Below are positions 1-6,133 of a stretch of 6,133 nt of DNA, piece by piece (within the stretch, counting starts at the first letter, position 1; every line of letters starts with the position of its first letter). Source of the DNA: Candidatus Poseidonia sp. (GTDB taxonomy: Archaea > Thermoplasmatota > Poseidoniia > Poseidoniales > Poseidoniaceae); contig DUIU01000129.1 in assembly GCA_013330155.1 (NCBI GenBank), forward strand, positions 1-6,133, given 5' to 3'. Under the pieces are notes generated by a model that saw only the letters and a list, made by a program, of their open reading frames with translations, was not told where the DNA came from and did not search any database. The position numbers and the translations under genes were made by a program.

Positions 1-3000
1 ATTACGGCGCGCAACACGGGTGGCGCCGGTACGACGACCATCACCATCGTTGTCGACGATGTAGCCCCTTCAATCTCCTACTCGTTGGATGACATCGTAG
101 GGACGCTCAACGTTTCGATCAGTCCACATTCAAATCCGACCAGCACTGGAGGAGCGGTGACGAGTTGGGAGATTTCACCAAGTCCAGGGCCTGCTTTCCA
201 CTTCAACACGGCCAATGGTGTCATCAGCGGCACGCCAGGTATTCTGCTCACACGAACACAATACGCGGTTTACGGCAACAACTCCGGCGGTTCCTCCGTC
301 GCTTACGTCAACGTGACCATCATCGATGAAGTGCCGACGCTGTCGTATTTGCCCGAGAACTTGACGCTGGAGCGAAGTCAGTCCAGCAGCGATTTGCCGT
401 TGAGTCCAACCTTGACCGGTCCGGGCACCATCACCTCATGGGCCATCAGTCCAGCCTTGCCGAGCGGGCTCTCCTTTGGAACGAGCAACGGCACGGTTTG
501 GGGCACGCCATGGGTGCTTCAGTTGACTGCGGTGACCTACACGGTTTGGGCCAACAACTCCGGTGGGTCCACCAACGCAACGGTGAACATCACCATCACC
601 GATGAAGCTCCGGATATTTCCTATTCCCCCGACGAACTCAACCTGACCAAAGGCTTGACCAGCAGCGATTTGCCATTGACTCCCACCAATGGTGGCGGTC
701 CCACACAGACCGCCTCGTTCCTTTCGAACTGCCGCTTTGTGGTGGTTGACGCACAAGGTACACGCCATGTTCTGTGTGGAAATACCCTGTACAGCGTTGA
801 TGCCAACGGTACGCAGACCGTTTCAAGCGTATTGGTACCAAGCGGCATGGCGTTCGCCCTTGAAATTGACAACGATGGGCACCTCCACATCGGCTACCGG
901 ACGGTCGTGTCCAGCAAGGTCTTCTTGCATCACATGACCAACCTCAACGGTTCATGGCAGTCAACCACGGTGTACAATTTCTCCATCTCAGGTTCTTCAA
1001 CGAGTTACGATCAAGACGGATTCCGCATGGCCGTAGGAAGCGATGGCAGCGTCCATTTCACCTACATCAAGGTCACACAGGCTGGCAACAGCTACAACCT
1101 CTACCACGTCAGCAACCAAAGCGGTTCATGGTCGGACGCCTTCTTGACGGCCAGCGGGAAGCCAACGGACCCAATGCTCACCCTCAGCGACACCAACGTG
1201 CCGCATGTCGCCTTTTACGCCTCCCCGAATTTCATTGTCGGCAAGTACCAATCAGGCACCTACACCCAACTCAATTCGGTGTGGGGCGTTGGTGCTTACA
1301 AGGACCTCAGGGTTGATGCCAACGGCCACGTCCATCTTGCCTACAGTGACACATCAGGACAAGCAGGCCTCTACTACCTCACCAACGCGTCAGGGTCGTG
1401 GGTTTCCAGTACGCTTGATTCAAGCGCAGATTATGTCACGGTTCGTCTCGCCATGGGCAGCAACGGCGACCTTTACGTGGTGGGAGCGAAAAAAGGCGTA
1501 GGCAACAAGGCTGCTGTAAGCTACTGGACCAACGCTGGCGGTTCATGGAGCGGCACCACCATGACGCCCGATACGATTCCGCAGGCCAGTACGAACCGCC
1601 TTGACTTCTTCCTCGACGGGAACGACTTGTCGTCCATTGTCTATTACGACGGCAGCAGCAGCCACCTGCTCACAGGCACGCCCTCAACCACCTACAATTA
1701 CAGCATCGCTCCGGCGTTGCCGGCCGGATTATCGTTCTCGACGAACACCGGTACAATCTCGGGAACGCCATCGGTGCTCATGAACCGAACCATGTTCACG
1801 GTCACGGCCACCAATAGCGGTGGAAGCAGCACCACCTACCTCAACATCACCGTGGTTGACCAGGTGCCAACGGTGAATTACTCGCCCAACAATCTCACGT
1901 TGACCAACAACACGGGCTCAAGCGCCATTCCGCTGCCACCATCGGTCACCGGCATGGGGGATGTGGTCAACTACACCCTCAATGCGACCTTGCCAAGCGG
2001 GATGGACTTCGGTACGACCAACGGTACGCTCTGGGGTATTCCGACCGAACTCTGGCCGACCACGTCCTACATGGTGTGGGCCAACAACACCGGCGGTTCG
2101 ACCACGGCGTTCTTCAATTTGACCGTGGTTGACCAGGTGCCGACCCTCACCTACACGCCAAGCACGCTCACGCTGACCAACAACACCACCTCGACCGACT
2201 TGCCGCTGGCGCCCACGCTTACTGGACCGGGTGAAATCACCCTGTGGACGCTCAATGGTACGCTCCCTGCGGGCTTGAACTTTGGAACGAGTAACGGCAC
2301 ACTCTACGGCACACCGACTGAACTTTGGATCATCACCACCTACACGGTTTGGGCCAACAACAGCGGTGGTTCATCGATGGCCACCATCACGCTCAAGGTC
2401 ATCGACCAGCTTCCCACGCTCTCGTTTGATGTGACCGAACTCAACCTGACCAACAACACGGCCAGTCCAGATTTGCCGTTGACGCCGACGCTGACGGGTC
2501 CCGGTGAGATTCTCACTTGGGACATCCACCCATCCTTGCCGTCAGGGCTCTTCTTTGGCAGCAGCAACGGAACGCTTTGGGGCATACCCACCCAACTGCT
2601 CCCGGCCACGAACTTCACCGTGTATGCCAACAACACGGGAGGCAGCACGACGTTCAACCTGACCCTTGAAATCGTGGACCAGGTGCCGCTTGACATCCAG
2701 TACAACCCGAGTAACCTGACCTTGGTCCGTGGTGTGGGTAGCAGTGATTTGCCGCTGGTGCCGACGCTGACTGGTCCGGGTGAAATCACGTCATGGGAAA
2801 TCAACGGCACCTTGCCAACCGGTCTGTTCTTCGGGGCAACCAACGGTACGCTGTACGGCTTGGCTACCGTGAACATGACCACGACGGTTTACACGGTGTA
2901 CGCCAACAACACCGGTGGTTCTGTGAGCACGCAAATCAACATCACCGTGCTTGAACCGATGGTCAACCTCTCGTACAATCCATTCAATGTCACGCTGGTT

Positions 3001-5523
3001 CGTGGCGTGCAAATGGCAGCCATGACGCCCGTCGTTTCGGGTGGTTCGGTTGAGGTTTGGGGCGTTTCGCCTGACTTGCCCGCCGGCCTTTCCTTTGTTC
3101 ACGGTGTTGTTTCAGGCACACCAACCGTGAACATGACGACCTCGATGTTTACTGTTTACGCCAACAACTCGGGTGGAAACGCTACGACGACGATCAACAT
3201 CACCATCCTCGAACCCTCGGGCAACCTCTCCTACGTCCCCTCCAATTACACGTTGATTCGAAACGTTTCGATGGCGTCCATTTTGCCGACTTATAGCGGC
3301 GGGGCCATCGCGACATGGGAAGTCTACCCCGCTCTTCCGCTCGGCGTGAATTTCTCCAACGGCGCCTTCTCGGGTACACCACTGGTGAACATGACGACCA
3401 GCATGTTCACCGTCTACGCCAACAACAGCGGTGGTGTCGCTTCAGCCACGGTCAACCTGACGATTCTTGAACCGGTGGTCAACCTTACTTACACTCCTGC
3501 GAACATCACCCTGATGCGTGGCACGACGATGAACCCGCTCTTGCCAACCGTATTAGGAGGCAACGCCAGTGAATGGGGTCTTGGAGGCGTGCTGCCGAAC
3601 GGCGTTCAGTTCGTGAACGGTGTGTTCTCCGGAACGCCAACCGTGAACATGACGCAGACGCAATACATTGTCTTCGCCAACACCACGGGCGGTACGGCCA
3701 TCGCCTGGGTCAACATCACCGTCCTCGAACCTGCCGTGGACTTTTCTTACAACCCATACAACCTCACCCTCACTCGCAACCTCACCATGACGCCAGCCAC
3801 GCCGACCGTTTCTGGAAACGTTGAGACATGGGCCATTGAACCCGCCCTCCCAGCTGGTCTCAATTTCACCAACGGTACGGTTTCTGGAACCCCTGAAGTC
3901 AACATGACGACGACGATGTTCACCGTTTGGGCCAACACCACCGGCGGTCCTTCCTCGACGACCATCAACATCACCATCTTGGAACCAATCGTGGATTTCA
4001 TCTACAATCCAAACAGCCTCTTCTTGACTCGAAATGAAACCATGAACGTCACTTCACCCGTCTTTGGCACCGATGCCATGGCCGAGGAGTGGGGCATTTC
4101 TCCGGATTTGCCATCCGGATTGAACTTCACCAACGGAACAATTTCCGGAACGCCCGAGTTCAACATGACGGCCACTGTTTACACCGTTTGGGCAAACAAC
4201 AGCGGAGGTTCCGCTGCGGCCTACTTGACCATCACTGTTCTCGAGCCACTGGCAACCGTTGTGTACGTTCCAGAGAACATCACGCTGACCCGAGGTGAGG
4301 ACAACGCCAGCATCGTGCCGATTCTCGGTGGCGGCATGGTCGCTTCGTGGTCCATCATGCCGGCTTTGCCGGACGGCTTGGTCTTTGACAACGGGTCCAT
4401 CTCGGGTGTGCCGCTTGTGAACAGCACCAACACGACCTACACCGTCAGCGCTACCAACAGCGGCGGAACGGCCGTGGCCTTCCTGAACATAACGGTGGTC
4501 GAACCCGTTGCTGTGTTGTCGTTCAATGAGAGCTTCTTGGCTGTTCGAGGTGAGACCATCCTTAATGCAACTCTTGCCAATAGCGGTGGCTATGTGGCCA
4601 CGTGGGCCATCGCTCCGGCACTTCCAGCTGGGGTTCTGTTGTGGAACGGGTGGTTGTACGGTACACCGTTGGTGAACTTGTCCAACACAACCTTCACGGT
4701 TTGGGCGAACAATTCGGGTGGCTCAGCCAACATTACGTTCACCCTTGAAGTGATTGAGCCAGTCGCTATCATCGTGTATCCTGATTCAGAAATCACGCTC
4801 GTCAACGGTGTTTCCCGTGGACGGATTGTTCCAATCCTTGACGGGGGCGTCCCCGAACATTGGACCATTGAGCCGGCCTTGCCTCCTGGCTTGATCTTCC
4901 TCAACGGATACATCCTCGGTGTTGCCACAACGAACTTGAGCGCCACGACCTACACCGTGTGGGCCAATAACTCGGGCGGTTCTGCGTTTGCTACGTTTGA
5001 ACTCACGGTCAACCAACCAACCTTCTACGCTCGCTACCCCTTCACCCGCCTGGTGCTCGAGGTGAACGAAACGATGCCAACCCTTGCGCCACTCTACTAC
5101 TTCGGCGACAATCAAAACCCCGTTTGGTCCATCCACCCCGAACTCCCCGCCGGTCTACAATTTGAGAACGGTCGTCTTTCAGGAACCGCTCTTGAAGTGT
5201 CCAATGAAACGAACTACACCATTTCCGTGATGGGTGAAATGGTCCCGGTGGAACTCTTTGTCATCATTGAGGTTCGAGAAGAGGTCAACAACACCGTTGA
5301 GTCGGTTCGTAATCAGACCGAAATAGAACAGTTTATTCTCCCTGAGGTTGAGGAAGAGGATGATTCCTTTGACATGTACTGGATTTGCTTCCCGATTTTG
5401 TTGTTCGTCATGCTGTTGGGCGTTGCTGCCATCAATAACTTCCTTTCCCTCGTGGCCAAGGATGAAGAGGACGACGAAGGCGCTGAAGACGATGAAGGCG
5501 AAGGCAGCGGTGGCGGAGACTGA
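1..5523 (+). CDS. Giant Ig-repeat surface protein with an inserted beta-propeller and a C-terminal membrane anchor (5' partial)
   Basis: The frame is open from base 1 to TGA at 5521-5523, giving 1,840 residues with the N-terminus outside the window. A TTG at 85 is not the start: the codons before it encode the end of an Ig repeat (NTGG...ITIVVDDVAP) matching the later repeat ends (NNSGG...NITITDEAP). Layout: repeat tail 1-23; Ig-like repeats 24-234; propeller-like insert about 235-562; Ig-like repeats 563-1758; stalk 1759-1791; membrane helix about 1793-1815; acidic tail 1820-1840. The repeat hallmark LPxGLxF...GTxxGTP...YTVxANNSGGS...NITV fits the He_PIG (putative Ig, cadherin-like) family. 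The ectodomain has about 90 N-X-S/T sequons, only two cysteines and very few lysines. From this I infer an exported, glycosylated, cell-surface stalk or adhesin; ligand and role are unknown. No protease, hydrolase or dockerin motif is visible. The gene is certain; the surface location is likely; adhesion is a guess. Confidence 0.93.
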   Translation: MTARNTGGAGTTTITIVVDDVAPSISYSLDDIVGTLNVSISPHSNPTSTGGAVTSWEISPSPGPAFHFNTANGVISGTPGILLTRTQYAVYGNNSGGSSVAYVNVTIIDEVPTLSYLPENLTLERSQSSSDLPLSPTLTGPGTITSWAISPALPSGLSFGTSNGTVWGTPWVLQLTAVTYTVWANNSGGSTNATVNITITDEAPDISYSPDELNLTKGLTSSDLPLTPTNGGGPTQTASFLSNCRFVVVDAQGTRHVLCGNTLYSVDANGTQTVSSVLVPSGMAFALEIDNDGHLHIGYRTVVSSKVFLHHMTNLNGSWQSTTVYNFSISGSSTSYDQDGFRMAVGSDGSVHFTYIKVTQAGNSYNLYHVSNQSGSWSDAFLTASGKPTDPMLTLSDTNVPHVAFYASPNFIVGKYQSGTYTQLNSVWGVGAYKDLRVDANGHVHLAYSDTSGQAGLYYLTNASGSWVSSTLDSSADYVTVRLAMGSNGDLYVVGAKKGVGNKAAVSYWTNAGGSWSGTTMTPDTIPQASTNRLDFFLDGNDLSSIVYYDGSSSHLLTGTPSTTYNYSIAPALPAGLSFSTNTGTISGTPSVLMNRTMFTVTATNSGGSSTTYLNITVVDQVPTVNYSPNNLTLTNNTGSSAIPLPPSVTGMGDVVNYTLNATLPSGMDFGTTNGTLWGIPTELWPTTSYMVWANNTGGSTTAFFNLTVVDQVPTLTYTPSTLTLTNNTTSTDLPLAPTLTGPGEITLWTLNGTLPAGLNFGTSNGTLYGTPTELWIITTYTVWANNSGGSSMATITLKVIDQLPTLSFDVTELNLTNNTASPDLPLTPTLTGPGEILTWDIHPSLPSGLFFGSSNGTLWGIPTQLLPATNFTVYANNTGGSTTFNLTLEIVDQVPLDIQYNPSNLTLVRGVGSSDLPLVPTLTGPGEITSWEINGTLPTGLFFGATNGTLYGLATVNMTTTVYTVYANNTGGSVSTQINITVLEPMVNLSYNPFNVTLVRGVQMAAMTPVVSGGSVEVWGVSPDLPAGLSFVHGVVSGTPTVNMTTSMFTVYANNSGGNATTTINITILEPSGNLSYVPSNYTLIRNVSMASILPTYSGGAIATWEVYPALPLGVNFSNGAFSGTPLVNMTTSMFTVYANNSGGVASATVNLTILEPVVNLTYTPANITLMRGTTMNPLLPTVLGGNASEWGLGGVLPNGVQFVNGVFSGTPTVNMTQTQYIVFANTTGGTAIAWVNITVLEPAVDFSYNPYNLTLTRNLTMTPATPTVSGNVETWAIEPALPAGLNFTNGTVSGTPEVNMTTTMFTVWANTTGGPSSTTINITILEPIVDFIYNPNSLFLTRNETMNVTSPVFGTDAMAEEWGISPDLPSGLNFTNGTISGTPEFNMTATVYTVWANNSGGSAAAYLTITVLEPLATVVYVPENITLTRGEDNASIVPILGGGMVASWSIMPALPDGLVFDNGSISGVPLVNSTNTTYTVSATNSGGTAVAFLNITVVEPVAVLSFNESFLAVRGETILNATLANSGGYVATWAIAPALPAGVLLWNGWLYGTPLVNLSNTTFTVWANNSGGSANITFTLEVIEPVAIIVYPDSEITLVNGVSRGRIVPILDGGVPEHWTIEPALPPGLIFLNGYILGVATTNLSATTYTVWANNSGGSAFATFELTVNQPTFYARYPFTRLVLEVNETMPTLAPLYYFGDNQNPVWSIHPELPAGLQFENGRLSGTALEVSNETNYTISVMGEMVPVELFVIIEVREEVNNTVESVRNQTEIEQFILPEVEEEDDSFDMYWICFPILLFVMLLGVAAINNFLSLVAKDEEDDEGAEDDEGEGSGGGD
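70..2688 (+). repeat. Ig-like repeat array, subfamily A (repeats 1-6, interrupted by the propeller insert)
   Basis: Six tandem protein repeats of about 89-92 residues (excluding the insert): R1 70-336, R2 337-612, R3 613-702 plus 1687-1869, R4 1870-2142, R5 2143-2415, R6 2416-2688. Most share SSDLPLxPTLTGPG, then xxW, LPxGLxFGTSNGTLWG, and a linker ending DEVP or DQVP. The frame is kept throughout. R1 is the most divergent: LPxGLxF is replaced by SPGPAFHF, and the SSDLPL segment is not recognisable. R3 is split by the insert. I read each unit as one beta-sandwich domain of the He_PIG type, from the motif pattern only. Boundaries are set just after the Pro of each linker and could be shifted by a few residues. 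Confidence 0.85.
703..1686 (+). other. Beta-propeller-like domain inserted in Ig repeat 3
   Basis: Residues about 235-562 do not follow the Ig pattern. They contain a different, looser repeat of about 40-55 residues with the form (D/S)xxGxxHxxY...LYxxTNxxGSW. Units begin near residues 244 (DAQGTRH), 285 (DNDGHLH), 341 (GSDGSVH), 391 (DTNVPHV), 435 (DANGHVH), 481 (GSNGDLY) and 532 (LDGNDLS). The GSW element recurs at about 317, 376, 465 and 515. Seven four-stranded units of this kind suggest a seven-bladed propeller, a fold used for carbohydrate or protein binding and by some glycosidases. A strict BNR Asp-box (SxDxGxTW) is absent, so I do not call it a sialidase. The domain carries both ectodomain cysteines (C244, C259) and most of the lysines of the protein. 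The fold is an inference from the repeat pattern; function is unknown. Confidence 0.6.
2689..5274 (+). repeat. Ig-like repeat array, subfamily B (repeats 7-16)
   Basis: Ten uninterrupted repeats, mostly 85-87 residues: R7 2689-2958, R8 2959-3216, R9 3217-3474, R10 3475-3732, R11 3733-3987, R12 3988-4248, R13 4249-4506, R14 4507-4761, R15 4762-5019, R16 5020-5274. They differ from the front block by a shorter middle (SGG or GGG instead of TLTGPGE), NGxxSGTPxVNMTT, and linkers ending LEP, VEP, IEP or NQP. R7 (90 residues) is a hybrid, with an A-type first half and a B-type second half. R16 keeps Y, LPAGLQF and NGRLSGT but has lost ANNSGGS (it reads SVMGEMV), as is common for the last unit of an array. 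These domains would form a rigid rod lifting the N-terminal part away from the membrane. Confidence 0.85.
5275..5520 (+). other. C-terminal stalk, membrane helix and acidic tail of the giant protein
   Basis: After the last Ig-like unit comes a hydrophilic stalk (residues 1759-1791) with two sequons (NNT, NQT) and an acidic cluster PEVEEEDDSFD. It leads into one hydrophobic segment, about 1793-1815 (WICFPILLFVMLLGVAAI), which includes C1796. The end, 1820-1840, is KDEEDDEGAEDDEGEGSGGGD: one lysine and otherwise Asp, Glu, Gly, Ala and Ser. I read this as a type I anchor with the repeats outside and the short acidic tail in the cytoplasm. There is no LPxTG sortase signal, no PGF-type archaeosortase signal and no bacterial type IX or autotransporter C-terminal domain. 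Confidence 0.85.
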
Positions 5524-5607
5524 ACCTGTTTCGCTCCGTTTCATTGAGTTCATCGCACCGAAAGTGATAGAGAATACAACCGCCTCGGCTACGACAGAGG
5601 GAGCCCT
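5524..5607 (+). promoter_or_regulatory. 84-base intergenic gap with a weak candidate archaeal promoter
   Basis: The gap separates two genes on the same strand. An A-rich stretch at 5560-5576 (cgaaagtgatagagaat) could hold a BRE/TATA pair (cgaaag then tgatagag); its position about 40 bases before ATG 5608 would put a transcript start near 5592-5597. The match to the TATA consensus is poor. No inverted repeat followed by a T-run and no long oligo-T tract is seen after the upstream stop, so readthrough from the giant gene is equally possible. Confidence 0.22.
5597..5603 (+). promoter_or_regulatory. Shine-Dalgarno-like site of the downstream gene
   Basis: GAGGGAG lies four bases before ATG 5608, with its GAGG core seven bases before it. 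The same site would be 13-16 bases from the next in-frame ATG at 5617, so it favours 5608 as the start. It matches only part of the GGAGGTGA consensus. Confidence 0.45.
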
Positions 5608-6133
5608 ATGTACACCATGGAAGACCTGAAAACGAACCGTGATGCACAAATCACGGTTGGCAGCATTGTCTTCTTTGTGCTCGCTTTCCCCATCTACTTC
5701 AGCATCGCAGCGGGCAACGCTGACACGGATTTCGCTGGTGCGGCGGGAGATTACCAAGTCTCGGGCGAGCTGACCTACGTGGTGTTGGATTCTGGCAGTG
5801 AATCCATCGCCGACGGCGACACCTGGTCGATGACCTACAACACCGATGCGGTCAACGATGCAGACGAACTCAACATCGTTGGTGTTCGCATCAGCATGTC
5901 CTACGGCGAAGACGAGACTGCCAACGGTTTCGGTTGCGCCGCTCCCGGTGCTGGAGATTCGGCTCCCGACACCATCACGGGAACAGCCTCTCACCTCACG
6001 TTCAATGCCTCTGCGGACGGCCAAAACAACGGAGGAAACGGAGCCCACGATGTTTCAGCAGTTTGGTACAATGAATCCATGCTTGGAGCCAATGTGTCTG
6101 GATTATCCTTGAACGAAATCAAAGAGCAACTCG
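5608..6133 (+). CDS. Uncharacterised signal-anchored exported protein (3' partial)
   Basis: The frame opens at ATG 5608 and has no stop to the window end (175 codons plus one base). I chose ATG 5608 over ATG 5617 because of the GAGGGAG site just upstream; the two differ by three residues. Residues 1-14 (MYTMEDLKTNRDAQ) are polar, followed by one hydrophobic segment at about 15-35 (ITVGSIVFFVLAFPIYFSIAA). No cleavage site or lipobox Cys is evident, so it is probably a signal anchor with the N-terminus inside. The exported part is acidic and rich in Gly, Asp, Thr and Ser, with alternating beta-like stretches (YQVSGELTYVVLD, ELNIVGVRISMSYG), a disordered-looking GCAAPGAGDSAPD segment around C110, and sequons NAS, NES and NVS. 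I do not recognise a named family. It follows the giant surface gene by 84 bases on the same strand, so it may be co-expressed, and both products would face outward. A link in function is speculative. Confidence 0.82.
   Translation, partial: MYTMEDLKTNRDAQITVGSIVFFVLAFPIYFSIAAGNADTDFAGAAGDYQVSGELTYVVLDSGSESIADGDTWSMTYNTDAVNDADELNIVGVRISMSYGEDETANGFGCAAPGAGDSAPDTITGTASHLTFNASADGQNNGGNGAHDVSAVWYNESMLGANVSGLSLNEIKEQL

Noticed and set aside
85..87. TTG as the start codon of the giant protein
   Set aside because: The frame is open upstream to base 1 and encodes the end of a homologous Ig repeat; no signal peptide follows the TTG.
1489..1495. A6G run as a programmed frameshift site
   Set aside because: The codons are GCG AAA AAA GGC, which is not the A AAA AAG phase needed for -1 slippage, and the main frame continues intact for over 4,000 bases.
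703..1686. Sialidase or BNR-repeat glycosidase
   Set aside because: The units show (D/S)xxGxxH rather than the Asp-box SxDxGxTW, and I see no sialidase catalytic pattern such as the FRIP-type motif or Arg triad. Only the propeller-like repeat can be supported.
2340..2882. Minus-strand open frame of 180 codons within the Ig array
   Set aside because: Its translation shows periodic repeats that mirror the Ig repeats on the + strand, as expected for an antisense shadow of a tandem array.
2689..5274. CRISPR or other DNA-level direct repeat array
   Set aside because: The periodicity of about 258 bases is in the protein; the DNA copies differ widely at silent sites and there are no short identical repeats with unique spacers.
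5341..5520. Sortase, archaeosortase or dockerin type C-terminal signal
   Set aside because: There is no LPxTG or PGF motif before the helix, the tail is acidic rather than basic, and no duplicated calcium-loop dockerin motif is present.
5524..5550. Transcription terminator after the giant gene
   Set aside because: The stretch has only runs of three T and no stem-loop that I can pair convincingly.
5179..6048. Long minus-strand open frame of 289 codons spanning the gene junction
   Set aside because: It lies antisense to the C-terminus of the giant protein and to the second gene, both of which have clear membrane helices and domain logic. Its own translation is irregular, with no recognisable motif and no ribosome site assessed as convincing.

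Overview
The window is almost entirely coding on the + strand. It holds two incomplete genes and one short gap: the 3' part of a giant repeat protein (open from base 1, stop TGA at 5521-5523), an 84-base intergenic stretch, and the 5' part of a second membrane-anchored protein (from ATG 5608, running off the end). I see no RNA gene, mobile element, CRISPR array or metabolic gene.

The giant protein has 1,840 visible residues. Numbering below counts from base 1 as residue 1. In order it contains the tail of one Ig-like repeat, 16 further Ig-like repeats of about 85-92 residues of the He_PIG/cadherin-like type, a flexible stalk, a single membrane helix at about 1793-1815, and a very acidic cytoplasmic tail. 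The third Ig repeat is split by an insert of about 330 residues that reads as roughly seven beta-propeller blades. By hand count the ectodomain has about 90 N-glycosylation sequons, many at a fixed place in each repeat. This is the profile of a long, stalk-like, glycosylated surface protein anchored by its C-terminus. The second gene has an N-terminal signal anchor and an acidic, beta-rich exported part of unknown function. The two proteins would face the same side of the membrane from opposite ends.

The organism is most likely an archaeon, and my best guess is a marine planktonic Thermoplasmatota such as Poseidoniales (Marine Group II). The reasons are a giant secreted Ig-repeat protein with a C-terminal membrane helix and acidic tail instead of a sortase or outer-membrane secretion signal, dense N-X-S/T sequons, an acidic and nearly lysine-free ectodomain, moderate GC and a short spacer with a GAGGG-type ribosome site. 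This is inference: no phylogenetic marker lies in the window, and a bacterium is not formally excluded.

Functionally, the best-supported reading is a surface adhesin or cell-wall-like filament carrying a propeller domain as a lateral binding module. The nested domain order, the shift between two repeat subfamilies through one hybrid repeat, and the silent divergence between neighbouring identical repeat segments are the points most worth checking.
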